A stretch of 64,000 bases of DNA from Sinorhizobium numidicum (GCF_029892045.1 NZ_CP120367.1:1736001-1800000), one strand, 5' to 3'. Shown: positions 25,343-34,630, counted from the stretch's first letter. The notes: a model not told the origin generated them from the letters alone. Made by a program: numbers and translations.

Positions 25343-27232
25343 CTATACCTTCGGCAGGCCCTCGGGCCTTAACTGCTTCCTCAGCGCCGCGATGCGGAAG
25401 ATGGCGTTGGCGGCACCATAGCCGCGATAACCGCGGCGCTCAGTGATTTCGAAGAAGAAACCTTCGCCATAGGTGGGGCTATAAAGCTGGAAATATTCGC
25501 CGCTCTCGTCGCGGTCGTAGAGGATGTTCTCGCTTTTCAATCGCTCGACCAGCTGAGCGTCCAGCCCGAAGCGGGCCTCGACATCGTCGTAATAGTTCGG
25601 CGAGATCGATAGCGCTCGGAACCCGTTCGAGCGCAAAGCTTCCGCGGTCGCGAAGATATCGTCCGTGGCGAAGGCGAGGTGCTGCACGCCGGAGCCGAAG
25701 GTTTCCGCAATGAAATGGCCGGCGAGCGTGTTGCGGTTCTCGGCACCATTCAGCGTGAAGCGCAAGGTTCCCTGCTCGTTCTCCACGACCTGGCTTCGGA
25801 CGACGCCGGCAGGATCGATAATGTCGACCATCGGTGTCTTATGCGTCTCCAGCAAGGACGTGTAGAAGAGCAGCCAGGTCAGCATTTCCTCGTATCTGAC
25901 GGTCTGGGCGATGTGATCGATGGCGGTGAGCCCGGCCGGCATCGATGGCCCGTCGTCCGCTGCCGGTTCGAACTCGATCTCCCAAATGCGCGCCAGCTCG
26001 GACTTCTTATCGAGGAAATAGATGATGCCTCCCCCGACGCCGTGGATCGCCGGGACCAGGAGTTCTCCCGGTCCCACCGCCTGGCCGAAGGGCTCGGCGC
26101 CGAGGACCCGCGCCCTTTCTGCGGTCGCCGCCGCGTCTTCGACCCATAGGCCGAAGGCGTAGGCCGAGGTGCCATGCACCAGATAGGAGGCGCTGGCGAA
26201 ACCTTCGTGCTCGGTGTTGATGACTAGGTTGATGTCGCCCTGCCGATAAAGCGCGACGCGCTTGGTCCTGTGCCGTGCCGTTTTGCGGAAGCCGATCGTG
26301 CGTATCAGCGTTTCGAGGTCGCTCGCTTCCTCCTCGGAGGCGGTAAACTCGACGAAGGCCACGCCGCTGACCTCGATCCGCGCCGGCATCTCCGGTACCG
26401 AAAGGCGGATATCCGGTTCGGCACGTCTAACCTGATCTCCAAGGTAGATCAGAGAGCGGTATCCATCGACTGCAATGGCGTTGGCGTTGCCGCCGCGAAA
26501 CTGGTCGTTGAAGATTTCGAGCGACAAATAGTCGTCATAGCCGGTGGCCGCCACCGCTCGCATGAAGTCCTTGAGCGGAAGATCGCCTTCGCCCGGCATG
26601 TTGCGGAAGTGCCGGCTCCAATAGAGTAGGTCCATATCGATCAGCGGAGCGTCGGCGAGCTGGACGATGAAGATCTTCTCCTTGGGGATCGAGCGGATCG
26701 AATTGACGTCGATCTTGCGCGCAAGCGTGTGGAAGCTGTCGAGGATCAGGCCGATATTCGGATGATCGGCGCGCCGGACGATCTCCCAGGCGTCGCGATG
26801 ATCGTTGATGTGACGGCCCCAGGCGAGCGCCTCATAACCCACCCGCAATCCTCTTTTTGCCGCGCGTTCGCCGAGCTCTCGGAAATCCGCTGCCGCCCGG
26901 TCGATGCCGCCGAGCGCTGCCGGCGAGACATTGGAACAAACGAGGACGAGGTCGGTGCCGAGCTCCTGCATGAGGTCGAACTTTCGTTCGGCCCTGTCGA
27001 ACGTCCGCGCCCGCAGCGGTTCCGGCATGCCCTCGAAATCCCGAAACGGCTGGAAGAGGCTGATGTCGAGGCCGAAGTCACGCACCATCTTTCCGACCTC
27101 GCGCGGACTTTCGTCGAAGGCGAGGAAGTCATTCTCGAAGATTTCGACACCGTCGAAGCCGGCCTTGGCGATCGCACGCAGCTTGTCTCTAAGATCACCG
27201 CTCAAGGAAACTGTCGCTATCGAGGTTTTCAT
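25343..27232 (-). CDS. quiC: 3-dehydroshikimate dehydratase, two-domain QuiC type
   Basis: 629 residues. Residues 1 to about 290 form a xylose-isomerase-like TIM barrel (MKTSIATVSLSGDLRDKLRAIAKAGFDGVEIFENDF; metal ligands in NIGLILDSFHT and LSLEIFND). Residues about 300-629 form a 4-hydroxyphenylpyruvate dioxygenase-like VOC domain (DHIAQTV; GVQHLAFATDDIF; GEGFFFEITERRGYRGYGAAN). This fusion is the known bacterial 3-dehydroshikimate dehydratase, making protocatechuate. It follows the shikimate dehydrogenase by 48 bases and ends the TRAP-linked operon, so quinate or shikimate is probably taken up and fed into the beta-ketoadipate pathway, whose genes lie outside this window. Confidence 0.88.
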   Translation of the reverse strand: MKTSIATVSLSGDLRDKLRAIAKAGFDGVEIFENDFLAFDESPREVGKMVRDFGLDISLFQPFRDFEGMPEPLRARTFDRAERKFDLMQELGTDLVLVCSNVSPAALGGIDRAAADFRELGERAAKRGLRVGYEALAWGRHINDHRDAWEIVRRADHPNIGLILDSFHTLARKIDVNSIRSIPKEKIFIVQLADAPLIDMDLLYWSRHFRNMPGEGDLPLKDFMRAVAATGYDDYLSLEIFNDQFRGGNANAIAVDGYRSLIYLGDQVRRAEPDIRLSVPEMPARIEVSGVAFVEFTASEEEASDLETLIRTIGFRKTARHRTKRVALYRQGDINLVINTEHEGFASASYLVHGTSAYAFGLWVEDAAATAERARVLGAEPFGQAVGPGELLVPAIHGVGGGIIYFLDKKSELARIWEIEFEPAADDGPSMPAGLTAIDHIAQTVRYEEMLTWLLFYTSLLETHKTPMVDIIDPAGVVRSQVVENEQGTLRFTLNGAENRNTLAGHFIAETFGSGVQHLAFATDDIFATAEALRSNGFRALSISPNYYDDVEARFGLDAQLVERLKSENILYDRDESGEYFQLYSPTYGEGFFFEITERRGYRGYGAANAIFRIAALRKQLRPEGLPKV

Positions 27233-27280
27233 GGTCTTACCCTCGTTGGGCTGTGCAAGTTCGCAGAACGAGTCGGATCG

Positions 27281-28141
27281 TCAGCCGGTCATCGCCTTAA
27301 AATGGCTGAGCATCCGGGTTGCGTCGGGCTCGAGCCCGGTAAATAGACGAAAAGCGCCAACGGCCTGGAACACGGCCATGCCGCCGCCGTCGAGCGTGCG
27401 GCAGCGGCGTCTTCGCGCTTCTTTGAGCAGTGCCGTTTCGAGCGGGAAATAGACGATCTCGGCGACCCAGTGGCGCGGCTCCAGGAACTCGGCTTCGAGC
27501 GGCAGTCCCGGATATTTTGCCATGCCGGTCGGCGTCGCGTGGATGAGCCCGGCCGATCCTCGCATAGCCTCGGCCAGATCCGCCCCGGCTGCAACGTGCG
27601 CATCGGGGAATTGGCCGGCGAGCATTCGGGCCAGAGATAACGCCCGTTCATGTTCGCGGTCGAATACGGCAAGGTGCCGCAGACCGAGCGAAAGCGCGGC
27701 AAAAGCCGTCGCGGCGCCCGCTCCGCCGGCGCCCAGCTGCACTGCCGAAGAGAGGTCGGCATCCGGCAGCCCGCGGCGGAAACCCTCGGCAAAACCCCAC
27801 CAGTCCGTATTATGGCCGTAACGCCGCCCGCCCTTAAACACCACTGTGTTGACGGCGCCGAGTTGCCGCGCTTCGGGGGCGAGTTCATCGAGGTGAGGGA
27901 TTACCGCCTGCTTGCAGGGATGAGTTATATTGAGACCAGCAAAACCGCGCCGTTCCGCCTCGGCCAGCAGATGTCCCAAGTCTCTTTCTGTCGCTGCCAG
28001 GGCGTTGAGATCGATCAGTTCATATTCGTAGCGGAGACCCTGCGCCGCACCTTCGGTCATATGCATCGCCGGTGTGAGCGACGACTGAATGCCCGCGCCG
28101 ATCAGGCCGGCCTTCAAAGGTCTCACAAGTGTTTCGGTCAT
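27281..28141 (-). CDS. Shikimate / quinate dehydrogenase
   Basis: 286 residues of the AroE family. Visible are the substrate site SLTPAMHMTEGAAQGLRYEYELID (the usual SPxxHN is altered to TPAMHM), the Lys/Asp pair NITHPCKQAVIPHLD and HNTDWWGFAEGF, and the nucleotide loop QLGAGGAGAATAFA. The last is followed by VFDREHERA, a form that fits NAD rather than NADP. Together with context this suggests a catabolic quinate/shikimate dehydrogenase rather than the biosynthetic AroE. ATG at 28141; an upstream in-frame start is less likely. It lies between the TRAP binding protein and the dehydratase. Confidence 0.88.
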   Translation of the reverse strand: MTETLVRPLKAGLIGAGIQSSLTPAMHMTEGAAQGLRYEYELIDLNALAATERDLGHLLAEAERRGFAGLNITHPCKQAVIPHLDELAPEARQLGAVNTVVFKGGRRYGHNTDWWGFAEGFRRGLPDADLSSAVQLGAGGAGAATAFAALSLGLRHLAVFDREHERALSLARMLAGQFPDAHVAAGADLAEAMRGSAGLIHATPTGMAKYPGLPLEAEFLEPRHWVAEIVYFPLETALLKEARRRRCRTLDGGGMAVFQAVGAFRLFTGLEPDATRMLSHFKAMTG

Positions 28142-28172
28142 GATTTCTGGCCCACCTAGTTCGGAAGGCCGA

Positions 28173-28193
28173 TCCGCCACCTCGGGAGGCGGA
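28173..28193 (-). terminator. Intercistronic hairpin after dctP-type gene
   Basis: TCCGCC / GGCGGA stem with a GC-rich loop, between the binding-protein gene and the dehydrogenase. Such hairpins often protect the abundant binding-protein mRNA in transporter operons. Confidence 0.4.
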
Positions 28194-28211
28194 CCGGACT
28201 TGCGCTGATTT

Positions 28212-29222
28212 TTACTGGCCGCGCACGGCGCCGATTTCCTTGAACAGTGCGGTCACCGTTTCCGTGCCGATCTCGGCGCTGAACTTCTCGATCATCGGCT
28301 TGACGGCATCGCGCAGCCTCTGCGTTTCTTCCGGGCTGAGCTCAGTGACCTCCATGCCTGTCTGGCGGATTTCCTCAAGCGCCGCCGTGTCCTTTTCGCG
28401 CGAGACCTTTCGCTGGAAATCACGGGCTTCGGCTGCCGCCGACTGCAGGACCGCTTTTTCCTCGTCGCTAAGGCCGTCCCAGAATTTCTTGCTGATCAGC
28501 ACGATCTGCGGGTTGTACTGGTGACGGGTGACGGTCATGTATTTCTGCACTTCGTAGAACTTGGCATTGACAATGTTGGCGGCCGGGTTTTCCTGCCCAT
28601 CGACGGTTCCCGTTTCGAGCGCGGTATAGAGCTCGGTGTAGGGCAGCGGCACGGCATTAGCTCCAAGAGCGTTGAAGAGTTCGATCGGGATCGGAGACTG
28701 GATCGTACGGATCTTCAGCCCCTTGATGTCTTCGAGTTTGGTCACCGGATGGCGATTGTTTGTGAGATTACGGAAGCCGAGTTCCCAATAGGCGAGCCCG
28801 ACCAGCCCGGTGTCGGGCAGAAGCTCCATCAGACTGGTGCCGAAGGGGCCATCCATGACCTTGTCGGCCTCTTCACCGCTGTTGAAAAGAAAAGGAAGGT
28901 CGACGGCGCCGAACTGTTTGACGTTGCCGGCGAGAATGCCGGCGTTCAGCACGGTCATCTCGATCACGCCGCCCTGGAGCGCCGAAACAGTCTGGACATC
29001 GCCGCCGAGCGTTCCGCCCGGGAAGAGCTTTACCTCGATCTTGCCACCACTTTTTTGATCGACGAGCTCGGCGAATTTTTCCATGCCGGTCACTTGCGGG
29101 TGACCCTTGTTGTTGGCTGCGGCGAACTTGATCGTCTGCTCGCGAATTTCGGCGGCGGCCGGTCCCGCGATGGCGAGCGCCAGCGCGAAGCCGAGCGCCA
29201 GTTTGCTGAATTTGTTCAACAT
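28212..29222 (-). CDS. TRAP transporter substrate-binding protein (DctP family)
   Basis: 336 residues with a Sec signal peptide (MLNKFSKLALGFALALAIAGPAAA) and a DctP fold: NNKGHPQVTGMEKFAELVDQKSGGKIEVKLFPGGTLGG, the conserved Arg segment LKIRTIQSPIPIELFNALGANAVPLPYTELYTALETGTVDGQENP, and RHQYNPQIVLISKKFW. It binds an organic acid in the periplasm. Two ATG codons are adjacent; the second (29222) has the better distance to GGAGG. Placed between the DctM permease and shikimate dehydrogenase, its ligand is probably quinate or shikimate. Confidence 0.92.
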   Translation of the reverse strand: MLNKFSKLALGFALALAIAGPAAAEIREQTIKFAAANNKGHPQVTGMEKFAELVDQKSGGKIEVKLFPGGTLGGDVQTVSALQGGVIEMTVLNAGILAGNVKQFGAVDLPFLFNSGEEADKVMDGPFGTSLMELLPDTGLVGLAYWELGFRNLTNNRHPVTKLEDIKGLKIRTIQSPIPIELFNALGANAVPLPYTELYTALETGTVDGQENPAANIVNAKFYEVQKYMTVTRHQYNPQIVLISKKFWDGLSDEEKAVLQSAAAEARDFQRKVSREKDTAALEEIRQTGMEVTELSPEETQRLRDAVKPMIEKFSAEIGTETVTALFKEIGAVRGQ

Positions 29223-29299
29223 CATTTCCTCCCGTGTTTGGCCGGTCTTCTCCTCCGGCCGGTTGATCTCCCGCACTCCCCGCGCGGGCAGTATTTGCT

Positions 29300-30580
29300 T
29301 CATCGCCCGAACCATCCCGCCGGCACCATGACCAGCGAAGGAAACAGGACGAGCAGAATGAGGACGACGAGTTCGGCGATCAGGAAGGGCATGACGCCCT
29401 TCATCAGGTCTTCCATCGACAATTTCGAAACACCGCAAATGACGTTCAGTACCGTACCCACCGGCGGCGTGATCAAACCGATCGAATTGTTGATGATGAA
29501 CAACACGCCGAAATAGACCGGGTCGATGCCTGCTTGCTTGACGATCGGCATCAGCACCGGCGTCATGACCAGGATCGTCGGTGTCATGTCCATCGCCGTG
29601 CCGATAACGACGACGAGCACCATGATCGCGAACATCAGCAGCGTCGGGTTGCCCATCAGCGGCTCGAGCACGCGGGCGAGCTCGCCGGGAACATCCGCAA
29701 CAGTGATCAGCCAGGCGGAGACTGCGGCGGCTGCGACCAGGAACATCACAACTGCGGTGATCTTCGCGGCGGCGACGAACACGTGGAAAAGCTTCGCCGG
29801 CGGCAGTTCGCGATAGATGACCATGGCGACGAAGAGCGAATAAACGGCGGCGACGACGCCTGCCTCGGTCGGCGTGAACACGCCGAACTTGAGGCCGACG
29901 ATAATGATCACCGGCAAGAGGAGCGCCCAGATGCTTTCGCCGAAAGCCTTGAGCCGGACCGCACCGCTCTGCCGCGGCGGCAGTGAAACGTTATCCTTGC
30001 GCACGAGCATGAGCCAGGTGATGCAGAGCGCCAGCCCGATCATCAGGCCGGGGAAGATGCCGGCGAGAAACAGCTTGGTGATCGACACACCGCCGACGAC
30101 GCCGAAGAGGATAAAGCCGATCGACGGTGGGATGATCGGCCCGATGATCGAAGCGGAGGCGAGCAGACCGCCGGCGCGGGCCGGATCATGGCCCGATTTC
30201 AGCATCATCGGCAGAAGCAGGGCGCCGAGTGCTGCCGCATCCGCGACTGCCGAGCCCGAGAGGCTTGCCATAACGCAAGCGGCGAAGATCGCGACGAAGC
30301 CGAGCCCTCCTCGAATATGGCCGACCATGACCATCGCGAGATTGACAATGCGCCGTGAAAGGCCGCCGGCGTTCATCACCTCGCCTGCGAGCATGAAGAA
30401 GGGAACGGCCATTAGCGGGAAGCTGTCTGCTCCGTTGAGCACGTTCTGCGCCACGATCTGCGCATCGTATATGCCGAGATAGAGCATTAGTGCGACGCCG
30501 CTGATGATGAGGGCAAAGGCAATGGGTACGCCAAGCGCCATCGGCCCAAGAAGCGCACCGAGAAAGATCGAAACGGTCAT
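29300..30580 (-). CDS. TRAP transporter large permease (DctM family)
   Basis: 426 residues and about twelve membrane helices. The family signatures SFPLMAVPFFMLAGEVMNAGGLSRRIVNLA, ASLSGSAVADAAALGALLLPMM and SIIGPIIPPSIGFILFG are present, as is GLITPPVGTVLNVICGVSK near the C-terminus. It is the sodium-driven transport subunit in the inner membrane. The small permease ends 10 bases before its start, and the binding protein follows 78 bases downstream. Confidence 0.95.
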   Translation of the reverse strand: MTVSIFLGALLGPMALGVPIAFALIISGVALMLYLGIYDAQIVAQNVLNGADSFPLMAVPFFMLAGEVMNAGGLSRRIVNLAMVMVGHIRGGLGFVAIFAACVMASLSGSAVADAAALGALLLPMMLKSGHDPARAGGLLASASIIGPIIPPSIGFILFGVVGGVSITKLFLAGIFPGLMIGLALCITWLMLVRKDNVSLPPRQSGAVRLKAFGESIWALLLPVIIIVGLKFGVFTPTEAGVVAAVYSLFVAMVIYRELPPAKLFHVFVAAAKITAVVMFLVAAAAVSAWLITVADVPGELARVLEPLMGNPTLLMFAIMVLVVVIGTAMDMTPTILVMTPVLMPIVKQAGIDPVYFGVLFIINNSIGLITPPVGTVLNVICGVSKLSMEDLMKGVMPFLIAELVVLILLVLFPSLVMVPAGWFGR

Positions 30581-30590
30581 TGTCCAGCCC

Positions 30591-31154
30591 TCACTGCTTC
30601 GCGATCGAATGGCCGAGGGCGGGTTCGGCGTGATCGATGCCTGCCGCCATTTCCTCGGTCTCGGCTACGAGATCGGCGGTGGAGATATCGATCCGTCCGG
30701 TAAGAATGCCGATCGCATCCCAAAGGATGATGATGAAGGCGGGGATGCCGAAGGCGAGGCCTGCGCCGTAGAAGAAGGCCATGGAAATACCGGTCGCAGG
30801 CGCTGCGACGTGAAGGTTGATGAGCGTCTGAGACCAGCTGCCACTGATCATCAGCCACGTCGCCAACAACATGAGAATATGACCGGCGAGCGCGGCGGTC
30901 TTGGCGCTGGTTGCCGGCAGCCGCTTCAATACCGAGTCAAGGCCAAGATGCCCGTGCTCGCGCAGCGCCACGACGGCGCCGAGAAAGGTGAGCCAGACAA
31001 AGAAGATGCGGGACAGTTCTTCCGAATAGGTGATGCCCTGGTTGAAGGCATAGCGCAGGACGACATTGCCGAAAACGAGCACGACCATTCCGGCGAGCAG
31101 CAGGGCGATGGCCGCTTTCAGTGCGATGAAACAGAATTCGATGGCGCGGGTCAT
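30591..31154 (-). CDS. TRAP transporter small permease (DctQ family)
   Basis: 187 residues with four membrane helices. The DctQ pattern NVVLRYAFNQGITYSEELSRIFFVWLTFLGAVVALREHGHLGLD is complete. First gene of the quinate/shikimate-type operon. ATG at 31154 follows GGGAGGAGCGA. The C-terminal tail beyond residue 160 is hydrophilic and cytoplasmic. The promoter lies about 130 bases upstream. Confidence 0.92.
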   Translation of the reverse strand: MTRAIEFCFIALKAAIALLLAGMVVLVFGNVVLRYAFNQGITYSEELSRIFFVWLTFLGAVVALREHGHLGLDSVLKRLPATSAKTAALAGHILMLLATWLMISGSWSQTLINLHVAAPATGISMAFFYGAGLAFGIPAFIIILWDAIGILTGRIDISTADLVAETEEMAAGIDHAEPALGHSIAKQ

Positions 31155-31287
31155 TCGCTCCTCCCAAGCGACAGGCAAGCGCAAGCGCCGTTGAGGCACG
31201 CTCGCCGCAAGCTCTCTCCTCCGTGTGCCGGGCGGTCGCCCGTTAGCCGGCCTCGCGCTCCTCCGCACGTCCGGCTATTGTGTCTAT

Positions 31288-31316
31288 TAAAATGTACTAA
31301 CTAGTTCGAAAGTCAA
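31288..31316 (-). promoter_or_regulatory. Promoter and candidate TetR operator of the TRAP operon
   Basis: On the minus strand TTGACT (31311-31316), 17 bases and ATTTTA (31288-31293). The palindrome AACTAGTT (31299-31306) sits between the two boxes, ideally placed for repression by the divergent TetR regulator at 31539. Confidence 0.5.
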
Positions 31317-31410
31317 CTCCCGTTTCTATTGAAAGGAATAGGCAAGGCGAATATGTCTTGATGCATCACCTGGGAAAGATGATCGACTCGACGCCGTCTC
31401 TTCCGGAAAT

Positions 31411-31516
31411 TACAGCGCCGCGCGTCTCATCAGACGCGCGGCGTTGTAGCACTTTGAAATTGCTGCGTGATTTTGTCTCGTAAATCTGTTCCGATTTAAG
31501 GGACAAAATCATGCAG
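31411..31516 (+). repeat. RIME1-like two-hairpin repeat, copy B
   Basis: Hairpin 1 TACAGCGCCGCGCGTCTC-ATCA-GACGCGCGGCGTTGTA, linker GCACTTTGAAATTG, hairpin 2 with arms GTGATTTTGTCTCGTAAATC / GATTTAAGGGACAAAATCAT. About 106 bp. It lies between the TRAP promoter and the tetR gene. Confidence 0.85.
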
Positions 31517-31538
31517 TCGTTCGGCGGAACAAGGGCTT

Positions 31539-32231
31539 GTGGAAGAGCGGGGCAACACGCGGGAAATGGCGGAACGGCAGGGAAACGGCAGGAAGAACGA
31601 CCCGCAAAGGACCCAGGAAGACATTCTGGCGGTCGCCACCGAGGAATTTTCCACGCACGGGCTGGCGGGCGCAAGGGTCGATGCCATCGCCGAACGCACC
31701 CGCACGTCGAAGCGGATGATCTACTATTACTTCGGCAGCAAGGAAGCCCTGTACCTCGCGGTCCTTGAGCGTTCCTATCGCAAGATCCGGACGCTGGAGG
31801 CCGATCTGGAACTCGCCAACTTGCCGCCGGAGAAGGCGCTTCGCACGCTGATCGCAACCACCTTCGACCATGATGAAGCCAACCCCGACTTTGTTCGGCT
31901 GGTCAGCATCGAAAACATCCACCACGCGGCGCATATGCTGCGCTCGGAAGCAATCCGCGACCTCAATGTCTCGGTGATCCAGATGATCGAGGCCATCATC
32001 GAGCGTGGGATCGCCGACGGTACCTTCCGCCGCAAGGCCGATCCGATCGACGTGCACATGCTGATCAGCGCCTTCTGCTTCTTCCGCGTTTCCAACCGCT
32101 ACACATTTGGCACGATCTTTCGCCGCGACCTCTCGGAACCGGCGACCATGGAACGCCACCGCACGATGATCGCCGACGCGGTGATCAGCTATCTGAAATG
32201 CGTGGACACAGGCGGTGCCGTCCCAGCCTGA
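31539..32231 (+). CDS. TetR-family transcriptional regulator
   Basis: 230 residues from a GTG; an ATG at 31566 (MAERQGNG) is an alternative start. The N-terminal HTH reads TQEDILAVATEEFSTHGLAGARVDAIAERTRTSKRMIYYYFGSKEALYLAVLE, typical of TetR. The C-terminal ligand domain (TetR_C6-like: VRLVSIENIHHAAHM...RYTFGTIFRRDLSEPATMERHRTMIADAVISYL) resembles regulators of aromatic or shikimate use. It is divergent from the TRAP/shikimate operon and most likely represses it. It is also adjacent to, and convergent with, the tct operon. Confidence 0.88.
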   Translation: MEERGNTREMAERQGNGRKNDPQRTQEDILAVATEEFSTHGLAGARVDAIAERTRTSKRMIYYYFGSKEALYLAVLERSYRKIRTLEADLELANLPPEKALRTLIATTFDHDEANPDFVRLVSIENIHHAAHMLRSEAIRDLNVSVIQMIEAIIERGIADGTFRRKADPIDVHMLISAFCFFRVSNRYTFGTIFRRDLSEPATMERHRTMIADAVISYLKCVDTGGAVPA

Positions 32232-32243
32232 TTGCGCGAAGAA

Positions 32244-32347
32244 CTACAGCGCCGGCGTCCTTTCAGACGCACAAAGCTCGCTATTAGCACTTTAAGTTGC
32301 TGCATGTTTTGATCCTCAAAATCGGCTCCGATTTGAGGAAACATGCA
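32244..32347 (+). repeat. RIME1-like two-hairpin repeat, copy C
   Basis: CTACAGCGCCGGCGTCC-TTTCA-GACGCAC..., linker TTTAAGTTGCTGCATG, then TCCTCAAAATCGGCTCCGATTTGAGGA and ATGCA. Directly follows tetR. Confidence 0.85.
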
Positions 32348-32367
32348 ATGTACGCTTCAAAATAGCA

Positions 32368-32399
32368 GCAGCCCCGCACCGGTGGAGGGGCGGGGCTGC
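32368..32399 (-). terminator. Terminator of the tct operon
   Basis: Perfect 10-bp stem GCAGCCCCGC / GCGGGGCTGC. On the minus strand it follows the stop codon of tctA by 18 bases and leads into TGCTATTTTG. Confidence 0.7.
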
Positions 32400-32416
32400 A
32401 AAGAGAGCGGTCCACC

Positions 32417-33922
32417 TCAATCCTCCTCGACGAAGACCTCCTCGCGCTTGGCCTTGACGGCGGGCAGGAAGACGATGACAAGCACGGCGGCGGCGATCAG
32501 CAGCAGGACGGCACTAATCGGTCTTGTGAAGAAGGTCGTCGGATCGCCGCGCGACAGGATCATGGCGCGGCGCAGGTTTTCCTCGAGCAGCGGTCCGAGC
32601 ACGAAGCCGAGAAGCAGCGGTGCCGGCTCGCAGCGCAGCTTCAGAAGGAGGTAGCCGACGAGACCGAAGAATGCGACGGCGTAAAGGTCATAGACATTGG
32701 AATTGACGCTGTAGACCCCGATGGAGCAGAAAGCCATGATGATCGGGAACAGCACGAAATAGGGGATCTTCAGAAGCTTCACCCAAAGCCCGATCAGGGG
32801 CAGGTTCAGCACCACCAGCATCAGGTTGCCGATCCACATGGAGGCGATAATGCCCCAGAAGAGCGCCGGCTGTTCCACCGCCACGTTCGGACCGGGGACA
32901 ATGCCCTGGATGATCATCGCGCCGATCATCAGCGCCATCACCGGGTTTGCCGGGATGCCAAGCGTGAGAAGCGGGATGAACGAGGTTTGCGCCCCCGCAT
33001 TGTTAGCGCTTTCCGGACCTGCGACGCCGGCAATGGCACCGCGACCGAATTCCTCCGGACGATCGGAGAGGCGCTTTTCCACCGTATAAGACGCAAAGGC
33101 TGCGAGGATAGCACCACCGCCGGGGAGAATGCCGAGCGCGGAGCCGATCGCCGTGCCGCGCAGGACAGGCGCGAACATCCGCTTGAAATCCTCCCGTGTC
33201 GGCATCAGGTCGGTGACCCTCGCCATCAGCACTTCGCGGGTCTTTTCGCTTTCGAGGTTGCGCAGGATTTCGGCGATACCGAAGACGCCGACGGCGAGCG
33301 CTACGAAATTCAAGCCATCGGCATATTCGCGGATGCCGAGTGTGAAGCGAGGCGTGCCGGTGTAGATATCGGTGCCGACGAGCCCGAGCAACAGGCCGAG
33401 CGCCACCATGGCGAGCGCCTTGACGATCGAGCCGTGAGCGAGCGCGACGGAGGAGACGAGCCCGACGATCATCAGCGAGAAATATTCCGCTGCGCCGAAT
33501 TCCAGTGCGATCGCGGTAAGCGGAGGTGCGAAGATGGCGACGAGAAAGGTCGCAACGGTCCCAGCGAAAAACGAGCCGAGCGCCGCAATAGCGAGCGCGG
33601 CGCCGGCGCGTCCCTTGCGGGCCATCTGATAGCCGTCGATGGCGGTGACGGCTGAGGAGGATTCGCCCGGCATGTTGATCAGGATTGCCGTGGTCGAGCC
33701 GCCATATTGGGCGCCGTAGTAGATGCCGGCAAGCATGATGAGCGAGGAGACCGGCTCGAGCTGGAAGGTGATCGGCAGCAGCATGGCAATGGTGGCAGTG
33801 GCGCCGATGCCGGGCAGGACGCCGATGAGCGTCCCAAGAAGAACGCCGATCAGGCAGAACAGGAGATTTGCCGGCGAAGCGGCGGTGGCGAAGCCGAGGG
33901 CGAGATTGCTGAGGAGATCCAT
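32417..33922 (-). CDS. tctA: Tripartite tricarboxylate transporter, large permease TctA
   Basis: 501 residues, about twelve membrane helices. The TctA signatures GVLLGTLIGVLPGIGATATIAMLLPITF (first Pro-Gly loop), YYGAQYGGSTTAILINMPGESSSAVTAIDGYQMARKGRAGAAL and GILPGGGAILAAFASYTVEKR are all present. It moves a carboxylate across the inner membrane using an ion gradient. The second of two adjacent ATG codons (33922) has the right spacing to AGGAGG. tctB ends 10 bases upstream. Substrate unknown; citrate- or terephthalate-like acids are typical. Confidence 0.94.
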   Translation of the reverse strand: MDLLSNLALGFATAASPANLLFCLIGVLLGTLIGVLPGIGATATIAMLLPITFQLEPVSSLIMLAGIYYGAQYGGSTTAILINMPGESSSAVTAIDGYQMARKGRAGAALAIAALGSFFAGTVATFLVAIFAPPLTAIALEFGAAEYFSLMIVGLVSSVALAHGSIVKALAMVALGLLLGLVGTDIYTGTPRFTLGIREYADGLNFVALAVGVFGIAEILRNLESEKTREVLMARVTDLMPTREDFKRMFAPVLRGTAIGSALGILPGGGAILAAFASYTVEKRLSDRPEEFGRGAIAGVAGPESANNAGAQTSFIPLLTLGIPANPVMALMIGAMIIQGIVPGPNVAVEQPALFWGIIASMWIGNLMLVVLNLPLIGLWVKLLKIPYFVLFPIIMAFCSIGVYSVNSNVYDLYAVAFFGLVGYLLLKLRCEPAPLLLGFVLGPLLEENLRRAMILSRGDPTTFFTRPISAVLLLIAAAVLVIVFLPAVKAKREEVFVEED

Positions 33923-33932
33923 CATCCGCCTC

Positions 33933-34406
33933 CTAAAAACGGACCCAAGGGCCGAAGCGCTCGAAAGGTAAGTTGAGACCGTAGCTGAACACGGCAACGG
34001 AGAAGACGGTCAACGCCAGCGAAATGGCTACTGCCCATAGCGGGTTCATGCGGTGCGAGGCGAAACAGGCGATCAGCGCGGTGAAGAAGAGGGATGGAAC
34101 GAAACCCAGACCCCGCACAGTGAGCCCGAAGAAGATCGGCGCGGGGAGAATGAAGAATATCCCGCGAATCGCGATCGGCCCCATCGGCTCGCCGTGAACG
34201 CGTGCCGACTGCACCAGGATGATGGCGCCGAGCAGCGTTAAAACGACCGAGAGAAGCAGCGGGAAATAGCCGGGGCCCATGCGGAAGGCGGTACCGAGGT
34301 CGAGGCTGACCGACTGCCATAGGAAGAAGAGACCCACGGCCGTCAGGATGCTGCCGCACAATGCGTTGGTGGTGTCGAAGGAGATGGATTTCATTGTGTT
34401 CCCCAT
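33933..34406 (-). CDS. tctB: Tripartite tricarboxylate transporter, small permease TctB
   Basis: 157 residues with four membrane helices. FDTTNALCGSILTAVGLFFLWQSVSLDLGTAFRMGPGYFPLLLSVVLTLLGAIIL is the TctB pattern (RMGPGYFP box). A second ATG at 34394 (MKSISFD) is an alternative start. Lies between tctC and tctA on the same strand; the 224-base gap to tctC contains a stretch with no gene. Confidence 0.88.
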   Translation of the reverse strand: MGNTMKSISFDTTNALCGSILTAVGLFFLWQSVSLDLGTAFRMGPGYFPLLLSVVLTLLGAIILVQSARVHGEPMGPIAIRGIFFILPAPIFFGLTVRGLGFVPSLFFTALIACFASHRMNPLWAVAISLALTVFSVAVFSYGLNLPFERFGPWVRF

Positions 34407-34630
34407 TTTGCATTCCGGACGCTGCCGCTGCGTGCCGATTTTGGCGAATGTCCTCGCATTGGTGCCCGGCTAAGCTCCGCAAGCTGTGCGCCGGTTGACG
34501 GCTGTCACACCGCACGCGGGCTGCGGATCATTTGGCCGCAATCGCCGTCACTCCGCAAGGCGGCCCGGCGATATGCCGCCGTTCCATTCCCCGGCGGAGA
34601 CGAGAACGGCGGCGGTACGCGAGAGCCGAC

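Noticed and set aside
34493..34508. GTTGACGGCTGTCACA near the tct operon, looking like a fifth type 2 palindrome
   Set aside because: The right arm reads ACA instead of AAC, so it does not fit GTTNNNNGCNNNNAAC and is far from the repABC region.
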